Shown: one piece after another, positions 23,161 to 33,445 of the stretch | How the letters are laid out: the number at the start of each line of letters is the position of its first letter | Numbering within the stretch: position 1 is the stretch's first letter | Program-made: the position numbers and the translations under genes | NCBI GenBank assembly: GCA_035578175.1 | Contig: JAQMRL010000003.1 | Span: 54,606,672-54,670,671 of the forward strand | Length of the DNA stretch: 64,000 bases | DNA from: Catonia carolina | Lineage: Eukaryota > Arthropoda > Insecta > Hemiptera > Achilidae | Direction of reading: 5' to 3' | Notes under the pieces: model-generated | What the model was told of the DNA's origin: nothing | The model's input: the letters and a program-made list of their open reading frames with translations, nothing else | The model's database searches: none

Positions 23161-24904
23161 TCCATACTAGTGAGACGTAAAAAAATTAGAAAGTAGTGAG
23201 ACGTATAAAAATTAATTGAAACCTACATTTGTTATTTGGTTCGGTCCAATTTGTGTTTTCTGTTTATTTATTTTTTCACTATTACAATAACTTCTAAATA
23301 CCCTATTTATGATCTTTTCCAAAATCATGTAAAGATTTTTTTTTTGACTTAATTAAAGGAAAAGAAATTAAAAAACTATGTGACATTTAAACACTGACAG
23401 CTTTGCTTATTGCCCCTGTGCGGAAAGATACTAAAGTTTATTCTGGTTTTTATATTGTATAGAGCCAATTTTAGACGATCTGAGATAACTTTAGACGTTT
23501 CTGGAAAATATTTTCAAGCCCACATTCTTAGCGTTCGCTCACTGGAGGTGTTTCATCTTTCTGTTTTAACGGCTTTCCACCCGTTGTTTATTTTTGCTCT
23601 TCATAGAAGCCCTTAAAGTCTGTAAATAGTTATCTGAATATGGTTTTGGTTCATTAAGTTTTCTCGGTTTATTCCGGTTTTTTCAATATCCTTTCTGACT
23701 TTCCATTTATTTGATACCTTTGATCTGCTGTTTAGTGTCTTAATAATGTGTTTTGTCAATCGGTTGTTATTCATTTTATACAGGTCTCCGTTAAATTTTT
23801 GTTTTTCCTATCGTTTCCATTAATCATCCATTTTCCTTGAACAGTTCTTCTCGAATTTGTAATCTATTTTGTCTGTCTACTATCTTCGTATCCGTTATCT
23901 TGCGAAGGATCTTTCTTTCCTATTTTCTTTTATTACTATGTATTAAAACTAATTTTGTTGGTTAGAATAGTTTATGTTAAATGTAGTTTTGCGGAAAAGT
24001 CGTGCAGTTTGTCAATAATTTTATATGGAGGTTATTTCCGTTTATTGATTACTTTTTAGAATTTAAGTATAGGTCTAACGTATAGAATTGATGTCAATTA
24101 ACTAATTATAATTTAATGTTTAAGTTTTACAACTTTGTTGAATCGATTTTTTTGTATTCAGTAAATCAGCCTGGAAATACAAGTTGAAGTTGGGGAACGT
24201 ATCTTTTACAATTGTGCTCTATGTGGTTTGAAATAGGCCATTTGACTCCGGGTTTAACTGTTCCTTAATTTCCGTTTGAGTTCTAAGCCCATTGAACTTT
24301 GACTAAGCTTTCGGTTGGTTGAATATGGTTCGGATAAAATGCGATAGCATGACAGTGAACGCAGCTAGAGCGGCCATAAAAGGGATTGAATTATTGATGG
24401 TTGCTTGGAAATATCGTACTGTAGTTACACGCATTGCGTATACCTAGAAAAGTTTTACCATTCCTTTGCTATATTTCAAATATAATATTTCATAAAAATC
24501 AAAAATAAATAAAATTCTTTTCTTTCAAAATTTATGTATATGCTGTAGTATTTCAATTCTGTTGAAATCGAAATACTGTGGCTTCAGTTCCCTTGAGAAT
24601 CAAGTATGTTGCACAAATCTCATATTTTTCTTTCGTATGTTTTGTAGTTTTGGTTTTATTTATTTTTACCTTATCCGTTACAAAACAATTTCTTTACCAA
24701 TATTTTTTCATAAGTTTTAAAGAAACCATTCCATTAATTAAATCCATAATTAATTTACTTAATTTACCAATTTTCATAAGACTTTATTATGTTCATTTAT
24801 TTTGTTTACAACCATAGACTATGTGTTTTTAAGTAGAGGGTACGACTATGATAGCTTATATTTTAATGAAATTCACTGCTTTTATATGAAACAGGAATAT
24901 TACT
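23161..24904. other. T-rich DNA, nothing recognised
   Basis: Plus-strand T-rich sequence gives hydrophobic chance frames (23410-23616 and 24578-24817). No family could be named. Confidence 0.45.
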
Positions 24905-25150
24905 AATTCCTAATCTGCTAAAAAACGGAATTTAAATTTAAATTATGATCTAGACTATGATGCAACATTTGCCTCAGATGACGAAATTGACAGAAAAGTT
25001 GAATAAATTTTAGATCATTTGCGATAAAGTAAAAAGATATTTGCTGAGCGAAATACGGCAGGAAACGTAGATGATTTTTTTTCAATATAGTAACAGTCCC
25101 AGCTTTAATGTTTAATATTCGAATCCCGGTATAACGAGGTTTTACTGTAT
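24905..25150 (+). pseudogene. Possible pogo/Tigger 3' remnant
   Basis: Bases ~25112-25150 (cgaatcccggtataacgagg, then ttttactg) look like the inward-facing end of a pogo/Tigger element, whose other strand begins cagtaaaacctcgttatacc. About 120 bp upstream a short frame reads YDATFASDDEIDRKVE and stops, as an acidic transposase C-terminus might. Evidence is short-motif only. Confidence 0.35.
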
Positions 25151-25845
25151 TTCTTTAAGAATACGTCGATTTTCAGAATAACATCTCTTTGGGAATGTTT
25201 CTTTAAACCTTCAGGGTTTAAATCTAGGGCGTCTCTGCATTAAAAATGACTCTAATAACACATGATCTTGATTCTATAAATTTTATAGTTTTATTTTTCC
25301 AATTTGTACGAGAAAACTCCTCGTCCATCAATTTACGCACTTTCTTGAATATAAATCTTTCTTTAAAAACTTTTAGCTATCGGAAACTTATTCTTTACTA
25401 TTATTTTCTACTTTTTTCGTTTTCTTCTGTTTTATTATTTCCTTTGAGCGCAACTTTTTGCTACTTTAACCATTTCCCCTACCCAACATGTACATCGCAA
25501 AACGACCGGATGTGGAAATTTAACAGAAACGGAGAATCTATTTCTTTTTTCAGACAACCCTTTTTTAATACAAAGGGTTTCACTTTTATGATACATATGC
25601 ATGTAAATATTGTGTACTGACAATAGAGTAACGGACAATGGAAGAAAGTTTCTTTACATATACATTTTAGCTCTTCCAACTGGTACATTAAGTTTCTACA
25701 TACCGTATTTTAGTTTACTTGTATTATGAATACCCTTGCTTTTTGTGTTACTTTTTTACTTACGTAAATTTTCTGTTTCATACACTTGTTTTGAATCCGC
25801 TTGTATGAAACGATCCTTACTCCAAAATCGGTTTGATTCTTTATC
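25151..25845. other. Nothing recognised
   Basis: Overlapping frames on both strands (25246-25620 + and 25435-25688 -) cannot both be real and show no domain. Confidence 0.5.
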
Positions 25846-25847
25846 TA

Positions 25848-26639
25848 CAGAGTGATACAGATCTATTCAGCAATCTCTAGCTAACTCTATAGCTCACGCT
25901 ATAGCTAAAAGTAAGAAAAACGGTTCATATCAACATAGGGCCGAAAACGCTTTGTTAGCGAGTTATACAGGGTCAAAGATTTCGCCGAGAACTCAGTACT
26001 CTTGGTGAAATGAGACCAAATAGACTTTTTAAGCCTGTAATAAAGAGACAAATCTGATGGTGTTTCTACCTGATAAATTTAATAAAATTGGTACCAATAA
26101 TGTATCTTCATCATTTTTAAAGATATTTTACGTAAAACACTAGAATTGGGGCTAAAAATTAACGCATTTTTATCTTTAACGTGAAATTACTTTGGTAAAT
26201 GGTTAATTAAGGTGTTATGTTTAACAATTATATTTGTAGAAAATTTAATTCTGAAAATATTTATGTAAATTACGTATGAAAAATCTGGTGTGAAATACTC
26301 ATACAACTTTTATTTGCCAATGCAAATAATGTAGCCCCAATTCTAGTGTCTTACTTAAGATATCTTTAAACTGATGAAAGAGGTACTGGGGCCAATTTTA
26401 TTAAATTTATCAAGTAAAAATACATAAGAAACCATCAGATTTGTCTCTTTATTACAGTCTTAGAAATGTGTACATCGTCTTATTTCAACAAGGATACTGA
26501 GTTCTCGGCGAAATCTGTTGACCCTGTATAACTCGCTAACGAAGCGTTTTCGGGTCAATGTTTATATGAACTTTTTTCTTATTTTTAGATAGAACGAGCT
26601 ACCGAAAGATTGCTGTTTACATAGTTCTGAATCACTCTG
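25848..26639. mobile_element. Palindromic MITE (Rep-F), 792 bp
   Basis: Starts cagagtgatacaga and ends gaatcactctg, each next to TA (25846-25847 and 26640-26641). The arms pair along nearly their whole length. Examples are aacgctttgttagcgagtta with its complement near 26540, tttcgccgagaactcagtac near 26505, and cactagaattggggct near 26340. The centre is near 26243. No transposase frame is present. The TA duplication and inverted structure fit a mariner/Tc1-mobilised MITE. Related but diverged pieces lie at 1-570 and 46935-47130. Confidence 0.8.
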
Positions 26640-26659
26640 TATGTATTTAGAAGGATTAG

Positions 26660-27050
26660 GATTTTTGCTCGAGTTCGGTTTCAGCTCCCACTGGACTGAC
26701 TGATTCTAATCAACCTTTGTTTAAAATGAAGGTCTCTCAATGTGCAGATTTTCCATCATCCATAGTTTGGCCTATTATTTCCAAATTCCGGATTAACGCA
26801 GGAAATAGAAAATGAACAGTTTTTATAACCTGGCTTATTGAAGGTTTACCGTACCAATGATTTTTAATAAATAGGTGTTCATCATCACTATCCTAATCAA
26901 TTTGTAGTCTCCATGAATTTTCTAAGTGGCGCTGTTTTGATTCCAGATCACGTGAGATCACGTGATTCCAGATTACGTGTACTGTTTTGAAAATTTATAA
27001 ATTGTCACCTGTTCGCTGTCCCGTTCGGAGATTCAGAATTTTTATAAATT
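26660..27050. repeat. Rep-D dispersed repeat
   Basis: Collinear with 49975-50340. Shared pieces are cagattttccatca, ttccaaattccggattaacgcagg/aaatttccgattaatgcag, gtggcgctgttttg/agtgcagttttac, and gtcacctgttcgctgtcccg/gtcagctgtttgctgaccca. An extra ~38 bp at ~26858-26895 is absent from the other copy and equals the LINE tail seen at 27507. Near 26944 the words gatcacgtga occur in quick succession. Confidence 0.55.
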
Positions 27051-27065
27051 GTTATGCGTATAAAG

Positions 27066-27360
27066 CGAATAAAACCGACAAGTTGGTCTAGTGGTAAAAT
27101 CGTCTCAAGCGGCTGTTCAGCAGCTGATTTTCGGATACAAAGATTCCGCGTTTCAAATCCTAGCAAAGGTAGTTAGTTAGTTACTTTTAGTACTTGTTTA
27201 CGGATTTGAATACTAGACGGTGGTTACCGGTTTATTTTGATGGTTGGAGTTTACTTAACCATATTTTCTCAGGAATAGTCCAGCCTTAGTGTGTACAAAA
27301 CTACGCCTCATTTTTATATCATCCTCTATTATTGGATCATAGGGTTGCTTACGACAACCC
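27066..27360 (+). repeat. Rep-C tRNA-derived SINE
   Basis: The best-kept head of the family, with A box agttggtctagtggtaaaat and B box region cgtttcaaatcctagc. The 3' block ends at attggatcatagggttgctt. Confidence 0.75.
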
Positions 27361-27506
27361 CATAATTTGTTGATTTGTAAACGGCCATATTTAATTTTAA
27401 GTTTACGTCATAAGTTTTAATAAAATTTTGTATTCAATTTATTATATTATTAAATTAAGTAGATTGTAATGTTCTACTAGTTATAACCTGTAATTTAAGT
27501 AATTAA

Positions 27507-28029
27507 ATTTTTAATAAATAGGTGTTCATCATCATCGTCATCATCATCACCTATCAAGGATTAGACTCAATGGCCTGTTTCGGCATCCATCTCTTTTTAG
27601 GTCTTCCCAAACCTCGCTTCCCTCTACGTTTATATTTCCATGCTCACAGAGGAGAGGAAGTCTGTGAGCTGGCATGCGAAGTAAATGGTTGGACTAGTTT
27701 CTATTATATATTTTTAACGTTTCCAACAGTGATTGAACATTTAACTCGGCGCGGATAGCTTCTTTACGTACTCTATCTAACCGGGCCAACCTTTGACTCC
27801 CCGCAAAAATCATTTCAGCAGCCTGGATACGACATTTATTCCTCTGTAATGACACCCATGTTTCACTCCCATATGTTATGAGTGGTACAGCTCTTGCTCT
27901 ATAAAATTTCATTTGGATGTCCTTTCTTGTTTTCTTTCCTATTGTGCTGCGAATAGAACAGCATACAGCGCTGAAATTTGCCAGTTTTTCACTCAAATAA
28001 AGGCCTATGACAAGGTTGCCCAATGTCAT
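27507..28029 (-). pseudogene. RTE-like LINE reverse transcriptase 3' end
   Basis: The minus-strand frame 28029-27694 includes SIRSTIGKKTRKDIQMKFYR, AVPLITYGSETW and LDRVRKEAIRAELNVQS. This is the C-terminal region common to many insect endonuclease-reverse transcriptase LINEs, usually recognisable by the YGSETW motif. After a frame break the coding tail continues at ~27625-27560 as KYKRRGKRGLGRPKKRW, then MPKQAIESNP and a stop. The 3' end is an ATGATG-type simple repeat (27533-27555 on the plus strand). The polymerase active site and the endonuclease are missing through 5' truncation. Confidence 0.75.
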
Positions 28030-29049
28030 CGTCGCTTTTTAATATTTGCGTTAAATAATTGTTATTAATTTTAAAAAGAAGTTGTTTTATTTGTAAATAA
28101 TAAGATCCTTAATAAAACCTGCAGTACATTCAGTTTTCTAAATTTGAATATTTTTTAAGAAAATTTGTTTGAATAATATTTTTCTTTACTTCGAGTAGTA
28201 GATGTGAAGGTAACATAAAAAACCGGATCGTTTCTTGTTCCTGTTTTTTGATTGCGCAATATTTTATTCATGTATGAGTAAACATCTTAGTTTATATATA
28301 GTACTGCAGGTGTAAATTGCACCTTGTACTGTTGAAGATTTATACCTTGAACAGCTCTTTTGAGTGTTTGTGTTTTGGTTGAGATAGTTTAACACGAAAC
28401 GGTAGGTGCAGTTTAACTTGTTCGTATGGGTCAGTGAGATTCCCTTTAGGTACTATATAGTAGTGTACACGTAAAGGGGAATGAGATTTAATGGTTTTCT
28501 GTATGCTGAGACTCGATCCCCTCGTAATGGACTTCGCCACTCATCTCTCCTATTTCCTCCTTTTTATCATCTGTTCCCCTTTTCCACTATTCATCTTTAT
28601 TGAAGCACGACAAACATTTATACAAATCGTCGCTCCTCTTTGTATTTTTATATTGCTTCTATTTTTTACCATTCTTATATTTTATTTCCATTATTTCTTT
28701 TCAAACTTATTTCCTTTTCTACACAAAGAAGTGTATAATAATCTAAAAGAAATCGACTTCATTTTTATTTTATTACTAATCGTATACTGAAACGAGTATA
28801 TTAGCAATCTTATAGTTACTATAGAAAATCTGACCTTTGAAACACGTTTGTAATGGTATTACACGCAATATTTACATTTAGACTGTACTATTAATCTAGC
28901 CTACTTTGTTATCTTACTTATTAATCTTGAAGATATTTCTCGATTCATTAGAAATTTCTAAGATAAAAAAACCGTGCACGACAAGATAATGTAATTTTAT
29001 CCCTAATGTGTGTACGCTACAATCAAAGAACATACGCAACCAAATGTCT
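28030..29049. other. Nothing recognised
   Basis: T-rich. The 99-residue hydrophobic frame at 28491-28790 follows base composition and is not supported as a gene. Confidence 0.45.
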
Positions 29050-29172
29050 ATCCCAACTATATGACTGAATTATTTAAGAACGGAAGAGGTAGTGGTGTTA
29101 AAGAAACAGTCAGAGTTATCACCTTTGAAAGTAATGAATTACACTCTACAGCCAAACCCTGCGGTGAATAAA
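29050..29172 (+). repeat. Rep-A fragment
   Basis: Only the middle of Rep-A remains, from actatatgactgaattattt to the cagccaaaccctgcggtga block. Head and AAC tail are missing. Confidence 0.65.
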
Positions 29173-29569
29173 ACGATAGTTTGCCCGTGCCGAACGATCG
29201 AGCGGTTACAGAGATAGCAAGGGTTCAGAGTATTGTAAATAAATCAAAATTTAAATAACATGATTTTGAAATTTCGTACACGCTGTAGGAATATAATTGT
29301 CTATGTTGTGTTAAAATTTCAAACTTTTCAGTCAAATACTTATCGAGTTACACGCCTCTAAACGCAATGTTGCTGTACCAAAAAACCGGGTCTTTTTGTT
29401 TTCCAACGGCGATATGGCAATTTTTAAACAACATTCAAAATATAGGACTATTATAGGTAAACGCAGAATAATGAGCTAAATTTTGATGTATGTTAAAATC
29501 CGACTCATAGTTTTGGAGATGCAAAGGTTCAAACTCGGGTGTTTATGATTATGAAACCGATAGTAGTAT
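29173..29569. other. Nothing recognised
   Basis: Slightly GC-richer than the surroundings. No repeat match within the window. Confidence 0.4.
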
Positions 29570-29683
29570 TGAAATCCATATAAAAGTAAATATCTTTATT
29601 AGGATTTAAACCTGGAACCTTCGTCTCCGAAAATCAGTTGTTAAACAGCTGCCTCGTTGCGATGACTATACGACTAGACCAAC
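29570..29683 (-). repeat. Rep-C head, target of the BEL insertion
   Basis: The reversed SINE runs from the body (ccatataaaagtaaatat) through aaccttcgtctccgaaaatc and taaacagctgcctcg to the tRNA-like head gactagaccaaccc. It stops where the LTR element begins. The target site of that element, ccagt, is at or within a few bases of the SINE's 5' boundary. Confidence 0.7.
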
Positions 29684-29688
29684 CCAGT
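29684..29688 (+). other. Target-site duplication ccagt (left)
   Basis: Five bases directly before the 5' LTR, repeated exactly at 34162-34166. Five base pairs is a common duplication length for LTR retrotransposons including BEL/Pao. Confidence 0.9.
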
Positions 29689-29893
29689 TGTTAAGGCATT
29701 GTGCACCGGGGTTTGCACTGTCTTGTGGACCTCTTTGCTATTTCTTCCTTCTTCTTCCCTTTGTTGGACACTCGTAAATTGTGTTGTGTCGTGTGCGGTT
29801 GTGCTTTCGGCGTGGCTCTCTCGGTTGGCGTCTCGAATGGCGCTAGCATTGCTTCCCGTCTCGTTTTAAGGCTTGTTCTTTATTGCTTAAACA
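29689..29893 (+). repeat. 5' LTR of BEL/Pao element
   Basis: The 205-bp repeat is GC-richer and more pyrimidine-rich than the window. It should hold the promoter and transcript start, but I cannot place a TATA box or an AATAAA signal in it. A frame running from the LTR into the leader (29701-30201) is a chance frame. Confidence 0.93.
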
Positions 29894-29897
29894 TTTT

Positions 29898-29915
29898 TGG
29901 TCCTCCGGTCGTGGA
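29898..29915 (+). promoter_or_regulatory. Candidate primer-binding site
   Basis: Four bases after the 5' LTR comes tggtcctccggtcgtgga. The leading TGG fits pairing to a tRNA CCA end. The priming tRNA is not established; from memory the first ten bases come close to the complement of an insect tRNA-Tyr 3' end, but this needs an alignment. Confidence 0.45.
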
Positions 29916-30361
29916 TAAAATCAGTGCATTATTGGTTTTACAGTGTCTTAAAATTGCTAAACATTCGTGTTCGTATTCGTATAGTACGCGAGAGGGGGGT
30001 GGACCCACGCTTCGTTGTGTTCGCGCCAATTCACGCACGTTTTCATACTTCGGCAGCCATTTTTTCTTACAAATCAAATCCATCTTTGTAATTTTGGTTC
30101 ATACTGCGCAGTTGTTACTATCACATGTAGTAAGTGCGGTCTGCGCCGTCATCAGCTGTCCGCTGTCTCATTCTGATTGGTCGGGATTTTTCATTCATTG
30201 AAACGTCAGCTGTTTATTTAATTTAACTGTTTATTTACATTTGTTGTTTTGTATTATTATTAATATTGCACTAACGTTGTTTATTCGATTTTTTGCACAA
30301 TTGTTATCTTATCGTTATTTTCTTTTATCCTCTGTCGTTATTCTCGTTTACTGCATTCAAT
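29916..30361 (+). other. BEL/Pao 5' leader
   Basis: Untranslated leader of ~450 bp between the primer site and the gag start. It would be expected to carry the packaging signal. A small reverse frame (29880-30083) is not credible. Confidence 0.6.
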
Positions 30362-33300
30362 ATGGACAATGCTGAGCAAATTTTCAGAAAATGTCGTCAA
30401 CTAATCCGATCATTGAACACATTAACACACGTTCAATCCATTTCTGCACCCAACGATGCGTTTAAAATTCAGGCTGAACGAATATTCTCAGATTTCCAAC
30501 CACTGCAAAATGAATTAATTGATTTACTAAATAAGGCATATTCTGAAGACCTTGAAAACCAAATCGCTATCATCCAAACTGACTTTGAAACTAAATATTT
30601 TCAAATTATCGCTCATATGGCTAATACTAGTTTAATCGACAACAAACCTAATGTAATTTCGCCAACTACATATCTACCAAAAATAAAAATTCCTAGCTTC
30701 GATGGAAATCTGTCTGAATTTCAAAACTTTATATCGTTGTACAATGAACTTGTACATAAATCCGAACTGTCCGATATTCAAAAATTGCATTATTTTAGAT
30801 CTAGCTTGCGTGGTGAGGCGTTGCAAATAATATCTCATCTACCTTTGACTTCTGCAAATTACCAATTAGCTTACCAATTAATTAACAACAGGTACGCTAA
30901 CGACAGGCGTGTCGCTCATATGCATTTTTCGCAAATCAGTAATTTTGATAAATTCGCAAGTCCATCCTATCAAAATTATAAACAATTTGTCAGCGTTCAT
31001 ACTTCCGCCGTTGGCGCTCTGCAGCTATTAAATATAAACTTAGCGGACTTTCTGTTGTTTTCTATGGCGTACAACAATTTGGATAATACCACGAGGGAAT
31101 TATTCGAATCTCAACACGATGCAACTAAGATTCCAAGTTATTCTGAACTATTAAACTTCGTAACTTCCAGAATGCAATCTTTTGAAATGCTAAATAAAGC
31201 GCAAGACATTGGCACTACTATTTCAAACCTCGATCAACCGGACTCAGCTAACCCGGTAACCGATAATTTCAATTCTGTACACAGTCATCGTAGTCCTATT
31301 TTGCCGTCTCCTAATTCTGATAATGTACCTTCGTTTTTCGTTAAATCAAACTCAATCAAATGTCTTTCGTGCGAATCTAACCTTCACTCGCTTCACAACT
31401 GCAGTGAATTTCTGTCGCAAACTGTCGATAACCGTTACAAAATTATTTCTCGTCTCAAACTCTGTTTCGCCTGTTTTGGACACCATGACCGCCGTAACTG
31501 CAACTCAAATAAACGTTGTCGTATCTGCCAGTCAAAATCGCATAATACGCTGCTACATATCGACCGCAACGCTCAACAATCGAGTTCGCCCACCGCTTCT
31601 GTTGTCAACCCGCATAGTTCGCCAACTGCTAGTTCGTCTCATCTTGCCGTACATCCGGATAACGACCCACCATCTACCGGGTGCCTACTTGTGAATTCTT
31701 CATCTTCGATTCAAAATACTACTATCGCAACTCCGTCAATCGATTCCTGCGCTACCTGTTCTGCTGATAAGCCGGTAGCTACTAAAAATTCATCGTCTTC
31801 GTCAATTGTTGTTAACCAACCCACTGATTATTCACTTTCTTGTCGCCTTGACGGCCAAACCGCGCTGTTAGGCACCGCTATCGTTCACGCAGTCAACTCA
31901 TCCGGCAAAATTGTTCCACTTCGCGCTGTGATTGACAACGGATCTCAGTCCAGCATTTTAACCTACAACGCCGCTCGTTCTCTTCAACTCGATATCGCGC
32001 CTACCACCAAGCGCCTACAAGGCATTTCATCTCAAGTCACCTCCGTCGAAGGTACTACTAACCTTACAATTCTGTCGCCGCAAAATTCTAATTTTCGCCT
32101 ACCGATTCAGGCTGCTGTCATTCAGAAAATATCAGACCGCCTTCCTAGTACTCGCATTCATAAGTCCGTTGGTGAACAGTTTTCTCAACATCTGCTAGCC
32201 GACTTTCGTTTTCGCAGCCCCAATTCAGTAGACCTACTGCTTGGTGCTGACTGCTTCTCAGAAATATTAGATTTCAGTAAAACGCCTTTAATTAAAGGCA
32301 CTCCATCCGCTTTATCCACTGTATTCGGTTATGTATTGTTCGGCAAGTTACCCGACATACAACCACCTAATTCCGCTACAAGTAACGATTCGCTCTTAAC
32401 ATATGTCTTCTCGAACAACGCTACATCCTCGTCAACTGCTACTGCTTCTGACTCCGCATCATCTATTGTAGAAAATCGCACGTTAAATCCAAATTCAACC
32501 TCGCCTCAAATTCTCGCCGCTGATCATCAAACTTGTGTCACTGTTAATTCGAAAATTGACCCCGATGTCACCTCAAACCCCGAGCTCAACAAATCTATCG
32601 TTTCTGATATTCAATCGCCTAACTGCTTACTTGTTTCACCTGCTTCCAACAACATTTCGAGTCGCCCTGCTGCTTCAACTAATCGTCTTCGTAACACTTC
32701 AGTCTCTTCGCCTTCTATTCAATTCGCTGCTTCACCCGAGATCATCGCTGTTGACTCTCGTCTCGCTTCGTCTACCGACTCCGCCAGTATCTCGACCGAT
32801 CTTGCTGCTGGTATTTCGTCAAATCGTCGCTTCAAGTCTACGCCTCGCTCCAATTCTACGTTGAAGGCTCCCTCCAAGTTGTCTTCAATCAATTTCTCGT
32901 CTAATCGCTTCAAGTCCTCGCAGAAGGCTTCCACTGAGTCGCCTCCAATCCACTCTTCGCCAAACCGCTTCGAGTCCTCCTCCATCATCGATACTTCGCA
33001 GACAAAACCCGCTACTCTCGCCTTAGTCGATTCTACGGCTAACCAGCTCACTTCGAATCATCGCTTCTCGTCGTCACTCACACACTCTGCTGACAAACCG
33101 CTACAAATCGCTTCGCCAAAGGGCAATCGGCCCTCCTCAGTCGCTTCATGCTCTACTAACGCTCTTCGCGCGCCTTTAGCCCCTCTTGGCGGGCGGGGCC
33201 CCACTCGTCGTATACAATATTCACAACCGGTGAATGATTGTAATTTCAACTCTCATCGTTCGTTCAATGCTTGGTGTAACCTTCGTACATCTCGCTCGGC

Positions 33301-33445
33301 ACTCCAGCTTCAATCACGGATTCACTCTCAACAGGTTTGTGAATTTCGCCGTACCGCAATTCAAGATTCTCGTCATAATTGTTCGCCTACTCGTCACTTT
33401 GTTTCGCAACCCGCGTACCAGTTAGCTTTGCCTTTGGGCAACTAA
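30362..33445 (+). CDS. BEL/Pao Gag-protease with Ser-rich tail
   Basis: An uninterrupted 1027-codon frame from ATG 30362. An in-frame extension to 30293 starts at TTG and is less likely. Residues ~1-300 hold the BEL/Pao gag domain (DUF1759-type: YLPKIKIPSFDGNLSEFQNF, LRGEALQII). Residues ~333-400 carry three zinc knuckles: CX2CX4HX4C, then CFACFGHH...C, then CRICX4H ending NTLLH. Residues ~495-690 are a retropepsin-like protease of the kind found in BEL elements, with active-site DNGSQSS (Asp near 525), LLLGADCF and FGYVLFGKLP. Where other BEL elements continue into reverse transcriptase, this one runs into ~330 residues rich in Ser, Thr, Asn and Pro. That tail has a loosely repeated SSNRFKSS-like motif (~820-930), then a basic end with PLGGRGPTRR. 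Gag should assemble the particle and the protease should mature it. The tail's role is unknown. Confidence 0.88.
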   Translation: MDNAEQIFRKCRQLIRSLNTLTHVQSISAPNDAFKIQAERIFSDFQPLQNELIDLLNKAYSEDLENQIAIIQTDFETKYFQIIAHMANTSLIDNKPNVISPTTYLPKIKIPSFDGNLSEFQNFISLYNELVHKSELSDIQKLHYFRSSLRGEALQIISHLPLTSANYQLAYQLINNRYANDRRVAHMHFSQISNFDKFASPSYQNYKQFVSVHTSAVGALQLLNINLADFLLFSMAYNNLDNTTRELFESQHDATKIPSYSELLNFVTSRMQSFEMLNKAQDIGTTISNLDQPDSANPVTDNFNSVHSHRSPILPSPNSDNVPSFFVKSNSIKCLSCESNLHSLHNCSEFLSQTVDNRYKIISRLKLCFACFGHHDRRNCNSNKRCRICQSKSHNTLLHIDRNAQQSSSPTASVVNPHSSPTASSSHLAVHPDNDPPSTGCLLVNSSSSIQNTTIATPSIDSCATCSADKPVATKNSSSSSIVVNQPTDYSLSCRLDGQTALLGTAIVHAVNSSGKIVPLRAVIDNGSQSSILTYNAARSLQLDIAPTTKRLQGISSQVTSVEGTTNLTILSPQNSNFRLPIQAAVIQKISDRLPSTRIHKSVGEQFSQHLLADFRFRSPNSVDLLLGADCFSEILDFSKTPLIKGTPSALSTVFGYVLFGKLPDIQPPNSATSNDSLLTYVFSNNATSSSTATASDSASSIVENRTLNPNSTSPQILAADHQTCVTVNSKIDPDVTSNPELNKSIVSDIQSPNCLLVSPASNNISSRPAASTNRLRNTSVSSPSIQFAASPEIIAVDSRLASSTDSASISTDLAAGISSNRRFKSTPRSNSTLKAPSKLSSINFSSNRFKSSQKASTESPPIHSSPNRFESSSIIDTSQTKPATLALVDSTANQLTSNHRFSSSLTHSADKPLQIASPKGNRPSSVASCSTNALRAPLAPLGGRGPTRRIQYSQPVNDCNFNSHRSFNAWCNLRTSRSALQLQSRIHSQQVCEFRRTAIQDSRHNCSPTRHFVSQPAYQLALPLGN

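Noticed and set aside
25246..25620. 124-residue open frame with opposed frames on the other strand
   Set aside because: Frames overlap on both strands in low-complexity sequence and no motif is recognisable.
28491..28790. 99-residue frame resembling a membrane protein
   Set aside because: Phe/Leu/Ile richness is what T-rich DNA gives by chance. No start context or homologous family.
29701..30201. 166-residue frame beginning in the 5' LTR
   Set aside because: It starts at GTG within the LTR and reads through the primer site and leader. The same LTR piece is translated again in the 3' LTR with a different ending.
30293..30361. N-terminal extension of the Gag-protease frame
   Set aside because: It would need a TTG start. 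The first ATG at 30362 begins a typical gag N-terminus.
32719..33051. Antisense 110-residue frame inside the Ser-rich tail
   Set aside because: Mirror effect of the sense codon composition. No supporting signal.
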